Shown here one piece after another: positions 29,020-40,439 of a stretch of 64,000 bases of DNA. Made by a program: the position numbers and the translations under genes. Location of the stretch: positions 42,369,883 through 42,433,882 of the forward strand of contig NC_087069.1 of the NCBI RefSeq assembly GCF_963678635.1. The letters run 5' to 3'. Under the pieces are notes generated by a model. The model was not told the origin of the DNA, ran no database searches, and worked only from the letters and a program-made list of their open reading frames with translations. Source of the stretch: Symsagittifera roscoffensis. Lineage: Eukaryota > Xenacoelomorpha > Acoela > Convolutidae. Positions within the stretch are counted from its first letter, which is position 1. Each line of letters opens with the position of its first letter.

Positions 29020-32000
29020 TAAAAATAAATAACAGGATAATATACTAACAGAATCACGGAAAACATTATTTCAGTTGAAGCCTAAATAAAGATTATTGAG
29101 GTTTTTATATTTTAATTGAATTCAATTTAAATTTAATTACAAAAAAGTAAGCAGAAAGGATTTTTGAATTGTATTTTGTTTGCATGATTTTGTTTGCAAG
29201 TAATCAGGGTTTTTTATATACTAATTCCTTTGAAACTATCATTCTTCCCAAACTAAATAACAGTTCATTCGATCATTTAATCTAAAAAAGTATCTTAAAA
29301 AGGTTTTTTTTGCAACTTTTAAGGCATAATTTAATGTTTTGTTTTTGCTAATGGAAACCGAATCGTTAGCTACTTTTCTCAACCCGCTAAAATAAGAATT
29401 ATAATCTCAAAGCACTAAAATTTTGTAAGCAGTTCTGGCAGAAAATTTTCATCATTGAGTTCATGCCAATCATTAAATGCTTATTTTGTGAAATAAAACC
29501 AGCCATAGAGTTTTGATACAATTTCCGGATACAATGTTCAGGAATGCTTACTTCATATGATAAAAAAATTTATGAATAGCATTTTGTCAACTGGGATCTC
29601 TATTACCCGCGAAGATACAAAATTACTTTAGCAGTTTATGCTCACTAGGCTTTTTTTAAATCTGGACGCAAAAATTTATTCCCAATTTCATGATGTCCTT
29701 TTGCTAAACAAAAAATGTTGGGTGATGAATTGGTACAACTTTTTATGCTGTGACAAAAAAGTATATATTTTTTTCAAATTACGTTTTTTTCTGCGTATTG
29801 TGATAAAAAAATTTCAACAAAAAACTGGAATTTAAAAAAATTCGACAGTCAGTGCAAAAAGCGGCAAGTTGGAAAAATTGAAAAATGACTGAAAAAAACA
29901 AAAAAAAATCAAAAAAAAAAACAAACGTTTTTTTCCAAAAGTTTTAATTCCCAAATGGCGCTTTGAAAAGATTCCAAGAACAACTTTACTTGAGTTAAAC
30001 TACGTTTTTAGGGCCTGAAATAAGCAAAAATAAGCTATTGTAAGCCTGCTTGCTTCCATTATTTGCTCGAGTTTGGACTAAAAACCAAAAATTCTAAACC
30101 TGTTTTTCTCGATGAAAAGACAATTTTTAGAAATTTTTAAAAATCGTTCAAATGACGCCTGAAAGGGTTTTAATATGACATATCACTTGACTCATTGTTA
30201 AAATTAATCTTGGTACCTGATTTTGCGTGGAAAACGAACAGAAAAACAAAAAAGAAAACATAACTCAAACACACCGCGAAGGAATACAGAGTTTCTCCCC
30301 ATTTTTCAATTGATCGAAACAATTAGGGAATAGAATGGCCCGGCACGGTCTTTGTATGGTGGAGTACGCTCCTTATACGGCGTAGTTATGCTCCCTGTAC
30401 GATTTAGCATAATTTGTCGACACTGGTTAACTATGTCTCGCGAAGTTGATACATAAGAGACCAAAAAAGCCGAAAAAAAGGACAATGGTCAGAAAAAGTA
30501 ATAACCTAATAACAAGGCTGTCTCAAACGCTTTTCTCAGAGTAGTACATTTGAAATAATATTCCCCAAGTTTGGCTGTTTAATGTTATATCGCGTCATTT
30601 GAAATCTTATTTTGTCTAACTATGTGCTATTTTTTTGCTTCCCTTATTTGAAATCTTATTTTGTCTAACTATGTGCTATTTTTTTGCTGAACCCATATCA
30701 ACAATTTTGAAAGTGATAGTTTTAGAAACAATTGAAAAAATTACAAGACTTTTTTTTCAAGTGATTCGTTTTAAAAAATTATTTCTTATTTTCAACTGAA
30801 TCTTTCTCGCATGATGTGGGAGAAATTTTCTGAAGAACCTGAAAAATTTTCAGAATATCCCCCGCGCAAAATATGGATTGGCTGACTATGTTTAAAATAT
30901 AGCAAAATTTCTTCTCCACTGAAACTTTTTTTCTACATTTGCTGCAAACAACATTCTCACTCAGCCACATTTTTTAAGACTTCATTTGGTAGTTTTTGAG
31001 ACCCATAAACCATTAAAAAACAGTCATAGCTTCAAAGGTCCAGAGCAGTTTCTTTTTTATAATTTTTTTTTACAACTGAATCTAAATCTTTAAAAAATGA
31101 TTTGGGAGAAATTTTCGCAAAAGAAATGGAAAAACTTCACTAAAAACGTCAAATTTCCGTACAAAACCATGAACTGGCTGCTTGTTCTTGAAAAAATACT
31201 GCACAACTTTTTCTTCTTCTGAAACGTTAACTCCAGATGTGGGATAGTTGTTTTTGAGAAACTGATCTACGAGAAATTTTATTGCAACTTATCTCAACTA
31301 GTCTAACCTCATTTCACTAAAAACCCTCTTGCGCCGGATCAAATTACATTTGCTGTAAGCAACGTTTATACGCTGCCACAATCTTTAAGACTTCTGTTGG
31401 TAGTTTTCGAGAATCAAAAACAATTTGAAAAAAAAACATTCATAGCTTCAAAAGTTAAATTTCTCCCAAGTCAAGAGCAGTTTTCTAACAAAAATGAGAA
31501 TTAGTTTCTCAGCAGGTAAGATGAACTTGCTTATTTTTTAGTGAACCTTGAAGATCACACTTTCATAAGCCTTTTTTTCAAAAAAAGCAAAAATTTCTTT
31601 AAAAAAACAGCCAAAACATCCCATAATAAGTTTAATTTTTGTCCATGCACTTTCTCTAAGATAATATTCGAGAAGTTTGAAAACTTTCAATCAAAAGGTT
31701 ACAGTATCAAAAATTGAACGTTTTCCAAGTCTATAGCAGGGGAGGGTTCTCATGCTGGAGGGAGAATTTTCAACCAATCAAAATCGCTAACCGTTCCTAT
31801 TGGCTAAATGTCTTTCTCAGAAAATCGAATTCAATTTTAACAGATAACGATAATAAAATAATTATAATAGATGCAGATATAAAAGGTGCAGATATATCAA
31901 ATTTAGTTTTTGTTTTTCCATTTTTCGTAAATCGGTATCCTAGAAATATTAAATTGTTCCAATCCGCCTTCGTTCCGGCATTAATTTCATTTATCTGCTT

Positions 32001-33260
32001 AATATACAATCGGTCATTAAAAACACTAATGGCCTGGCTTCATTTGCTTAAATTGATATTAATGCGAGTTCTTTAAAATTTTTGAATACTCAATTCTGAT
32101 TGGCTAAAATTTATCCAAAATTAACTTTAAGCAATCGGTCCCTTCAGTATGAGGGATGCCACCTCTATAGTAGGTTCGACCCTTCAAAAATAGGGAGTGG
32201 CGATGTGTATGCAGAAAAAGTTCATGCAATCTGTTTTTTTTTGCGTGAACGCTCATCAACAATTAATAAAGGGGTAGTTTTTGGAAATTCTTATAAATCA
32301 GAAAATTATTCCACTTGTCAAAATTTGGTCGTTCCTCATTTCCATAGCAAATTTCTTACCTGAAGTAGAGATTAACTATTCGTGCAAAGAAAATATTAAC
32401 AAACTGTTTTTGAGAAAAGTTCAAACTATTCACAAAAACTATCAAAACGTCATAAATTAGATTCAAACTTTGTCTACTGCATTTTTTATAGCAAAGTAAA
32501 GGAGTTTAGCCTTTTTTGCCAGAAAAATATCACCAAAAGTTTAATCGGTTGAAATTTTAATCTCAGATTGATTTGCCGAGGTAGTTTTGGACAAAAGTGA
32601 AAACGTTTAAATATAGGACCCAATAAAAATTCTAGAATCTTAATTTTCTCCAAATCAGTTGAAGCTTCCTAAGATTGATTAAGCAGCTGCTTTGACAGTT
32701 CCGATACTGATGCCTGCAAATTGTTCGAATGAACAATGTATATCAGCTTTGAAAATTTAGTGTTATGAAAAATTGGAAAACTTGCTCAAAAGAAATGCTC
32801 AAAATGACGAATATTTTTCAAAATTAACGCGTCGTCAGAGGACACACCAACTGTAGATTTAGGGGATTAATTCTTTAGTTTCGTTCTCTTTTCTCACTCT
32901 CTCTTAACGACACCGCAAAGTGGTCCCTTGGGTAGTAAATTCATTCAGCGGGGTGACCGAGATTCGCAACTAACTACAATCCCGAAAGGGTTAAGTGGAT
33001 GGCAACTATTATGTATTGCATTATGTTACTTGCTCCCTTTTGGTACCGCTCTTAAGGTTGTCTCGTCCGCTCTCACGGTCGCAAAAAATTCTAGTTGCAA
33101 TTAAGTGCAGATATATATCAGTCCAAATACAGAAGGCTCTAAAAGATGGCACTAACAGCGGAGGGGGGTTCCGGAGGTATTTCATTCAGAAGGAATCTTT
33201 TTAGGAGCGGGCTTTGTATGTGAAGTCGAGTTTACGTCCTTTGAGTTTCATAAAAATTGC
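29020..33260. other. AT-rich intergenic DNA without a recognised gene
   Basis: Long A and T runs and few open frames. A 120-codon plus-strand frame at 31714-32076 and its antisense show no recognisable domain. 31.75-32.15 kb holds several CCAAT-like words (ATTGGCTAAA, ACCAATCAAAA). A short inverted word pair, TTATGCT and AGCATAA, occurs at about 30387-30413. No RNA gene is seen. Confidence 0.4.
30598..30695 (+). repeat. Two-copy 49-bp tandem repeat
   Basis: TTTGAAATCTTATTTTGTC and the following 25 bases are repeated with a period of 49 bases and no visible mismatch over most of the length. It is a recent local duplication in AT-rich DNA. Confidence 0.8.
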
Positions 33261-33275
33261 TTCCTTAGTTTTCAT

Positions 33276-33290
33276 TGGGGGGGGGGGGAG
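33276..33290 (+). repeat. G homopolymer tract
   Basis: A run of about 12-13 G in AT-rich DNA. Similar G or C tracts occur at about 36330, 43437, 50338, 50831 and 60325 in this window. Confidence 0.8.
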
Positions 33291-33632
33291 TTGCGGATCT
33301 TTTTTTCACTTGAGTCTTCAGCCATAGGAGAGACTATTTCTTTCAAGGTTTGAACTATTTTGAACTTGACTCTTTGGTTACATTTGTACTGATTGTATTG
33401 ATTCGTCAAAACCGAGCTACGTTCTTGTCATTAGCTTAAATTCACTGCATGCAAAATCATGGAGTATGAAACTTACAAATTTTTCGTTGAATTACACAAG
33501 GGTAAGTCCGAGGGTAAGGAGGTTATCCCCCTAATTTAGGTAGGGTAGAAAAGGCGTCGTTCTGCCGCAAAACTTCCTTTTGTTCATTTAAATTACAGTA
33601 TTTGTACCGGGATCATCTTCATTTAACGAGAT

Positions 33633-33902
33633 TTGCACGGGAACGATTCGGATCACAAAATGTGTTGCAACCAACTTGAGCGCAATTTCCGGTCTAAGTT
33701 TCCGGAGCCTCTTCGCCAACAACGTAGAAGCGTATGCCTTGCCTGCGAAGAGTGCAAAAAGCCACGGGTGGTGTTTCCAAATGACGGCCCAATGAAACAC
33801 CTTAGTTTCGAGACTCGCCGCCAGTTATGCGGGCGGCTGGGTTTGACCGTGGGCAAAACCCTCGTCCATGCAGAGGACCGTTCGTCAATAAGCATGGACT
33901 AG
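33633..33902 (+). CDS. Hypothetical Cys-containing ORF, possibly a transposon-derived zinc-binding end
   Basis: 89 codons, GC-richer than its surroundings. Contains VCLACEECKKPRVVF, a CxxCxxC cluster followed by a Trp-less hydrophobic strand, and a later Cys (RRQLCGRLGL). The CxxC-x-(K)PRVVF pattern followed by a CG about 30 residues on vaguely recalls zinc-binding C-terminal domains of some mobile-element proteins, but I cannot name a family. The minus strand is also open here (33588-33895), so strand is uncertain. It could be one exon of a larger gene or a remnant. Confidence 0.25.
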   Translation: MHGNDSDHKMCCNQLERNFRSKFPEPLRQQRRSVCLACEECKKPRVVFPNDGPMKHLSFETRRQLCGRLGLTVGKTLVHAEDRSSISMD

Positions 33903-33916
33903 CGTGTTATCATTGA

Positions 33917-34279
33917 GTGAATCCGCCCCGAATCGAGTTGATTTCTGGTTTTCTTACATTAACTACTCACTTAAAACTTGTCGTTTCCACGAAGCTCCAG
34001 ATAAAACTCGGAGAACAGCGGCGGAAAAAACCGTCCCCTTTCAATTCTTTTATTACCCCTTCTTTCGACCCTAGTTTATCGTTATTGGACCGAGGAATTC
34101 TCAAATCGAATAATTTGGCTGAATTCCTCGGTGTAATATTTACGAATATCGTGACCACGAAAAGAGTCCCCGATGAAATAAGGTCGCTGGGTATAATCGT
34201 GGCCGGGATGGCGCGGAAGCATTCTACTTGTATTACGATGTTCGGGGGCCTCAAAAATGGGGGAGACAAGCCGCGTTAA
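33917..34279 (+). CDS. Hypothetical ORF downstream of the Cys-containing ORF
   Basis: 120 codons, Ser/Leu/Lys-rich, beginning shortly after the preceding frame ends. No motif recognised. The minus strand is open over 33967-34269 as well, so coding status and strand are undecided. The local base composition (less AT-rich from 33.6 to 34.3 kb) suggests a former coding segment of some mobile or host gene. Confidence 0.2.
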   Translation: MNPPRIELISGFLTLTTHLKLVVSTKLQIKLGEQRRKKPSPFNSFITPSFDPSLSLLDRGILKSNNLAEFLGVIFTNIVTTKRVPDEIRSLGIIVAGMARKHSTCITMFGGLKNGGDKPR

Positions 34280-34299
34280 TCACGGGGATGCGTCTCCGT

Positions 34300-35700
34300 A
34301 TTACCTAAAAAGTAAGCCTAAAATCAACAATTCTACACCAACAACCTCTTCTTTCTTTAGATAAAAAAGAGCTGCAAATTGACAATCTAACTTTGAGAGC
34401 AGCACAAAAATTTAATATAAGGTTATTTTCGAGCCGCACGGACAACCCTACTCTTGTTTTGTCAAATCAAATAGAAAAATTTTATACAGAAAAAAAATCC
34501 CAAACAATTTCAAAATATATCCAATTTATTAAAAAGTCTCTAGGTATGTGTGTTTTTGTGAGTTTCTGTGACCGAACTCCTCCAAAATAAGAACGGTTAA
34601 AGATTTTGATTTCTATGTGCATATGAAAACAAGGAGTGTTATATTCAGTTGCTTTTTCTGAATTGCGCCAAATTTTCTCTAAAAGAGGTGAAAAATTTCT
34701 AAATTTATTTTGCAGTTGATTTCCAGTAGATTTTGGACTGGAGCAAGTGCAATTGAATTATTGATTTTGATTCATTTTTTTTCATTTACAGCACCCCTTT
34801 CAACAATTTGGACTTCGAATTGCAAGCGCTATTATGGGAAAGACTCCCTGGCTTCGAATTGGGGCTATTATGGGAAAGACTCCCTGGCTTTTTCCAGTTT
34901 CCCATCCTCTTGTAAAACAACAACACAAGGATGTTGAAACATTGTTTGTGCGCAAGAAAAAGTTGTAAAGGTTAAACTTCATCGTTAAATTTACTTTCTA
35001 TTTTAATTCATTTCAAAAAGGTAAACTAAATTTCAGATAAATCGAAGTTTGTGTTTCTGATACAAATGTATGGCAGTTTTCCACTTTCCTCCATTTTTGA
35101 GTTTCATCAAACTGATTTTGTGTTGTCATAAAGGTGAACAAAACTAACTATTGTAAAAACTTAGATGTAATCTGATTTTATGTTTAAATGGTGAACAAAC
35201 TAACTATTGTGAAAACTTCTGTTCTTCATACCTTACATCATAACATCACGCATTCACCATGAAAACACGTAACACAACGAAAAACAAGAAAAGATTGAAA
35301 TGAGAGGGAAAATAATCGAAGATAGCCAAAATATTTACAGCATAAATTGTTATAAAACCCCCGTAGCACAGACCATTTTGGGAAAATGATTTTTCGGAAG
35401 ATCTTGACTCGAAAATCATTTTTTGACCGAAGTCCTCATCTACCACACGCCTTGTCTCGTTCATATTCTCTATTTTGATAGTATATCTCCTAAAAATGGG
35501 GGCTTTAAAATGGGGAGAGATCCATGATCTAGATGAACTAGTTGTTGTTGAATTTCATTCAGAGTTTAAAAAATATTCCAGCAGGATTTAACATTTTTGC
35601 GGGTTTTTCTGTTTCCCGCGCTAATCTAACCAATTATTTTCAGATATACGAGCGAGAAATTATAAATCAGTCATACTTGTTTTTCCTAAATCAGTTTTTT
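34300..35700. other. AT-rich intergenic DNA
   Basis: No supported gene. It contains a two-copy direct repeat of about 37 bases (34813-34851 and 34852-34888, sharing CTATTATGGGAAAGACTCCC). A minus-strand open stretch at 35246-35464 has a hydrophobic end but no other support. Confidence 0.4.
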
Positions 35701-35771
35701 TAAAGTTTCTAATTCAAAATTTATTTCAAAAGCCGACTTCTCTAACTTTTATTGGCTAAGTTCTCAAAAAG

Positions 35772-37261
35772 ATGCAGTCGAAAATGTTCTTGCTCTTTTC
35801 GGCAATTATATGTTTTTCAATGGTCCAAAAGGTGGGAGCGTCTTTTGAGAAAGCGAGATGGGACCATATTTTCAGAATCAAGGAGGCCCTACGCGCGGAA
35901 GACGAAAGAGGTACGTACCACCGATCATTTGAAAAATCATGTCTCGTAGTGGATTTCAGTCAGTATACACTGTTGTCTTAAGAAAACTGTTTAATAAATT
36001 TACTAGAACGATTAAGGGTTTAAAAACATGAATTTTTTTTATGTGGCCTAGTGTTAGTGTTTCAAAGAAAGTTACTATCTTTTCCAGTCCCCCCACCCTC
36101 CCTTGATTTTAATGGAATCCATTTTAAGATGTCTTTAGATGTTCTAAAATGCGATGGCTCTTTTTCCTTTTCCCCCCACCTGCAAAGTTTTACAAATAAA
36201 CATTCTGTTCACATTGTTCGATTGTTATGAAAATTGACATACAGACTAATAAAGCCGCGACAAACATATTTGGTCTTCATAATCATAAAAATTACTCGTT
36301 ACTCTAAAAAATTGAAGCTCGTGTGAGGTGGGGGGGGGGGGGTTTGGGTTTTTGGAAGAGCCAATGCGATATAACATGTCAGCATGAACAACTGAACAAA
36401 TTTTAGCATTTTAATTTTTGAATTTTTGGGTTCTAATTTGCGGGGGTTGTAATGCGAAAAACCCAAATTGACGTATGACTCATTTTTGATTTTCAACGGT
36501 TGAAAGGAAACTGTAAAGAAGCGAAGAGATCCTTTAACTCTTCTTACCAATCGCTCCATAGAAAATTTGGTTTTATTGCGTTGTTTTGTCTGACTCAACC
36601 CGACGTAAACATTGCGGCGTTTGGCGGGAGAGAGGAGGGGTGTATAATCGTTGCTAGGTACAAAATTAACATATTTTAACCGTCGAATTAGTTCTTGATG
36701 GTTGGCAACTTTTTGCTGGAAAAATAGGAGAGGGGGGGTTGATACTTCACAAGATCCAATAGCCCCATTACGAGGCCAAATTGTGAATTTTGTGAATTGT
36801 AAGCGGATTCCGCAACACAAGGACGCTCCCTTTGTTCTTCTTTCGTTATTTAGTTTTCTTTGATGGTTCCGACAAAGTTTTAACATGTTTAAAGCCTTGT
36901 CTCTGAAATCCAGGAAATGCAGACAGAAAATTGTGTGCCTATCCAGAGCACAAATTTGGCCTCGTAATGCCGTATATGTGTTAATCTTTCAGATGGCAAG
37001 AACCAGATGGGTGCTGAAAGAGGTTCGGCCCAGGAAAGCGGCACAGACACAAATACTCCGGAGCAACCAGAAACCTCCACGAAAAAACCCACCGATGACT
37101 CATCTGTTGCTTCTACAGCTCCCGGTAAAACTGAAGACAGAGGTAGTGAAGTCCCAACAACTGAAGAAGCGGAACAAGAGACGACCACTGGGTCGACCAG
37201 AAGTTCTTTGTCGATTGCACCTTTGGTCCTGGCAGTTGTGGGTCGAATGATGCTTCATTGA
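35772..37261 (+). CDS. Predicted two-exon gene: small secreted, Ser/Thr-rich, probably GPI-anchored protein
   Basis: Exon 1 is 35772-35910 (ATG at 35772, MQSKMFLLFSAIICF: a clear signal peptide ending near VGAS). It ends in phase 1 at a strong donor (GAG|GTACGT). A 1082-base intron ends in TTAATCTTTCAG at 36981-36992. Exon 2 is 36993-37261 and its phase fits exactly (split codon G|AT, Asp). The product is about 135 residues: signal peptide, short charged region (FEKARWDHIFRIKEALRAED), a long Thr/Ser/Glu/Gly-rich stretch (ESGTDTNTPEQPETSTKK) suited to O-glycosylation, and a hydrophobic C-terminal tail (SLSIAPLVLAVVG) followed by a few residues, as in GPI-anchor signals. AATAAA at 37532 is a plausible poly(A) signal. 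Extra exons inside the intron are possible. Family unknown. Confidence 0.6.
36299..36886 (-). CDS. Hypothetical ORF antisense in the intron of the two-exon gene
   Basis: 195 codons from an ATG at 36886 (minus). This is unusually long for AT-rich noncoding DNA. It is Lys/Arg/Asn-rich (RKLNNERRTKGASLCC, RRNVYVGLSQTKQRNKTKF) with a hydrophobic stretch near the C terminus (KFVQLFMLTCYIALALPKT) and a proline run encoded by the G tract at about 36330-36343. No domain recognised. It may be a remnant of an inserted element or chance. Confidence 0.25.
   Translation of the reverse strand: MLKLCRNHQRKLNNERRTKGASLCCGIRLQFTKFTIWPRNGAIGSCEVSTPPLLFFQQKVANHQELIRRLKYVNFVPSNDYTPLLSPAKRRNVYVGLSQTKQRNKTKFSMERLVRRVKGSLRFFTVSFQPLKIKNESYVNLGFSHYNPRKLEPKNSKIKMLKFVQLFMLTCYIALALPKTQTPPPPPHTSFNFLE
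36766..36969. repeat. 17-bp perfect inverted repeat before the exon 2 acceptor
   Basis: CATTACGAGGCCAAATT at 36766-36782 is the exact reverse complement of 36953-36969. The loop is about 170 bases and the right arm lies 23 bases before the predicted acceptor. Confidence 0.75.
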
Positions 37262-37531
37262 TATTGGCAAAAAAATAAGATAACTTTTGACTCCGAGCGC
37301 CATTTTACATTAAAAAGATGGTTTTTGTTTAGTAAATTCTGACGGTTCCGTTGCTAAACGCTGTAATTAATTTCAACTGAGCTCAGTTTTGAGCTGTGTT
37401 TTTATTAAGTAGTGTATTTTGAAAAAAATGCTGATAGTTTTTGAGAGATTTGTATTATTTTGTATTTTATAAATTTTGTGCAACCAATTTAGCAACCAAC
37501 TGCTTAATTTAAAGAGTCGTCAACTCTTTTA

Positions 37532-37537
37532 AATAAA
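37532..37537 (+). terminator. Poly(A) signal
   Basis: AATAAA 271 bases after the stop codon of the predicted two-exon gene, with a T-rich stretch following within 40 bases. Confidence 0.45.
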
Positions 37538-37819
37538 GTTAAAGTTCTAGCTCAATTATTTATTATGGGTTTTTACTAGGGTGTGGACATTTTTTCAAAA
37601 AAAAAACATTTCTCTCCAACCAGCTTCCATTTTTTTCTGACGGCGTTTTTAGCGCAGATATATAAGTTTTAGGGAAAGCGCACGCCGAATGCATAGTTCA
37701 TTTGAGATGTTTGGTCAAAAAATTGTTTGCGCCGCAGAAGTTTCTGGCAAAATGTGTTCCTTAAATTCCATCCCTTGCTTTCCTGAGATAACCATACCCG
37801 CAGTAAGGTTCCATGAATA

Positions 37820-37965
37820 AAAATCGATTATAATCGATTTTCGCAGTCAAAAATGTTGCAATTTAATCAGTTTTAATTACACTTTGCGACCACGTAATCG
37901 ATTATAATCCAATATAATCCAGTAAAACTACATTAAACTGGATTATAATGGATTAAAATCTCTAA
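37820..37965. repeat. Cluster of TAATC/GATTA words
   Basis: Contains at least ten TAATC or GATTA words in about 145 bases, several as palindromic ATAATCGATTATAATC-type combinations (CGATTATAATCGATTTT, AATCGATTATAATCCA, TGGATTATAATGGATTA). TAATCC is a known recognition word of K50-type homeodomains. Whether this cluster regulates anything is unknown; it lies between the two-exon gene and the first LTR. Confidence 0.5.
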
Positions 37966-38084
37966 AAACAGTTTTCCCAAATTTCTGCGCAATTTGCAGC
38001 ATTTTCTGTATTACTCATGTCTTACTAAGTTTCTAAACAAACTCACATTTAGGTAAAGTTTGCATAACCATATCCCAATTCTAC

Positions 38085-40358
38085 TGTATTACATGCTTTG
38101 GTAACCTGAGCGTAGGATTGGTAATTCAAGATGAAAATTGTTGAAAATTTCGAAACTTGATTTTAACGTAGACCGACTTTATGTTCTTGTAGCAATGAAA
38201 TTAGGTGATAGATAAGCTTAGTTTGAGAGCAAACAATCGTAATCGGACTCTGCTCCCTTGAATTTGATCTCTAGGGCAAAGAAATGGAAAAGCGCGCAAA
38301 ATCTGGAAACCCCCCGGATTGGAAACCACTGGTTCGATCCTTATCAAAACTGGTGGGTGACTAATAGAGATTATTTTAGCCGGGTATGCCAATTTCCAGA
38401 TCCCTGGGACCCCTGAGGGGTGAGTGATAATGATTTCCGAAAATGCAATTAGCACTTTTTGTAAACCGGTAAAGAATGGTCAGAATGACTTCAAATTGCA
38501 ATATGTTGTAGCCCTAGGCGAGGAAAGTTCACCACCGGGATTTTGAACGCATCCGGTTATTACTTCCGGTTTTACGCCCTATGTAAACAAAACCCACTTT
38601 TTGTTATTTCTCGACCCCTGATAATGCTAGGAGTCTGAAACTTGGGGGGATGGTAGGTTGAGGGGAGACCTATAATGTATCAGAGTTTGGACCCAATCCG
38701 GCAGCTACGTCAGAAGCTATTAGCACTTGAAAATTGAATTAGGCTATTAACACCTGATAGCGATAATTGACTTGTGATTTTAATGTACCAATGTGAAGGG
38801 GGGCAACCCAGTAGGAGGACCCCTATTGACCCAATCCTCTCTGGAACTTCCTATGGGGTGAAAATGGCATTTTTAGGGAAAAGTGTTAATTGACCCGAAC
38901 TTTTAGAAAATATGGGAAGGGATGGTCCGATATGAATGAAACTTAGTGGGAATGATCTCCGATCGAAAATAAGACGTTTGGATGCGTTTGACCTCATATG
39001 ACCTCGGATGACCTCTAAGAGGTCATTTGGCATTTTTTACCCCAAGACCCCCGGAACCCCCTGAAAACCTGTAAACTAGCATTGTAAGTACCCGTAAGGG
39101 GTACCTACCCACCTGGGGAGGTACGGAGAGGCCCCTAAATTGAGAATTTTTAGTTGTGACCTTTGTACGCGAGCGAAAGTGATTTTCTGTAATTAGCAAA
39201 CATTGGGGTCAGCTTAACCCACTCCACTTGGACTTTCGATAAGAACGACAGACAAGTAAAATACTGCCCCGGACAAAAATTGTGAACATCTATGGGGGGA
39301 AATGGAAATATCGGGATGAAGATTTTATGAACAGCCTTAGCATATTAAATAAATTCTTGTGGTGTGTTTTCGGATCAAAACGGACACGGGGAAGGGAATT
39401 ACCCAGCCCTTGGACTTAGGGGAATAAAATTAAAAATGACCAATATTGGAAACTTTTCAAGTATCACGGAAATTAAATTCCCGGTTGTGTGAGAACTACC
39501 CAATTCATGGGAAAAGGAAAAATTTAGGAAGAACTAAAATAAAATCATGCAAGGGGTCATTTTTCAAATACAATTGGGAGCTGATTTTGTAGTTGAACCC
39601 AATGTTTGCTCAGTATGCCCTGATTAACTAAGTGCCGCCCCGACGTTTAATTAAAGCTGACCTAATGGGTGATTCAACTGATAAGTCCTGAGTGGCAGCT
39701 AGTTAAGCGAATGTTAGTAGGAATAGGGAACGGTACGCCTCTGACCGAACCGAAAGTAAATAAAGATAACGATACGCGATTAAGAACAACCGCCGAACTG
39801 GGCAGAACAATTGTGCTGTGAGAGCGAGCGGTTGGTTCTCAGTTAGTTAGAGAACAAGATTGAGACTTATAGAAATCAGACGGGTCCTGAGAGTGACTCG
39901 TGAAGTTTTTAAAGTGAGTTCTCGACGCGAGATTTTTAGTGAAGCTTTGTGAAGCAAGTTGAAGAGTTGTTTAGAATTGTTTCTAAAGTGAACTGCAAGA
40001 GGCAGTTTCCTGGAACTTATCGCAGATTAAATTCATTGATACTTACTAAATTGTATTCAGGCCACTTATTGGCCCTTATACTCAGCAATTTATATATTTA
40101 TTTCTGAATTCAATTACTATCCAGTTTCTTGCGATTCTTTCCGAGGAAAAGAACAGTCGAGAGCAATTGAGTAAAGGGGATGCAACCCAGTGTAGTACAT
40201 CAATCGACCAGCGAATTCAACCTTTCAACCAAAGGGATTGTCGCCAAATACCGGATCATAGCTCACCCCTTGCTGGTTCTGTTATTTAGGGAAGGAACTC
40301 AGGGGACAATATAGAAGGGATATATTGGGTGTATACAGTCAAATTCCCCAAGACGACA
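38085..40358 (+). repeat. LTR A (5' LTR of element 1)
   Basis: 2274 bases, beginning TGTATTACATGC and ending AAGACGACA; matches LTR B and LTR C along its whole length. Homology with the other copies begins a few bases earlier (ATTCTAC), so the true left edge could lie at about 38079. I did not find a convincing target-site duplication. Confidence 0.85.
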
Positions 40359-40359
40359 T

Positions 40360-40377
40360 TGGCGCTCCTGGATGGGC
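40360..40377 (+). promoter_or_regulatory. Primer-binding site of element 1
   Basis: TGGCGCTCCTGGATGGGC begins one base after the LTR end, the usual place and form (TGG...) of a site complementary to a tRNA 3' end. The tRNA cannot be named with confidence. Confidence 0.65.
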
Positions 40378-40439
40378 GCTCTTTGGACTACAGTTGCGTG
40401 AAACGATACGTTTGATCAACGATCGACGAAACAATTGCG

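Noticed and set aside
31714-32076. 120-codon plus-strand frame and its 70-codon antisense partner
   Set aside because: Both are AT-rich, lack any domain and have no splice or promoter context that I trust.
29020-33260. tRNA or other structured RNA genes in the AT-rich stretch
   Set aside because: I looked for cloverleaf-like arms and A/B-box words and found none convincing by eye; a tRNA scan would be decisive.
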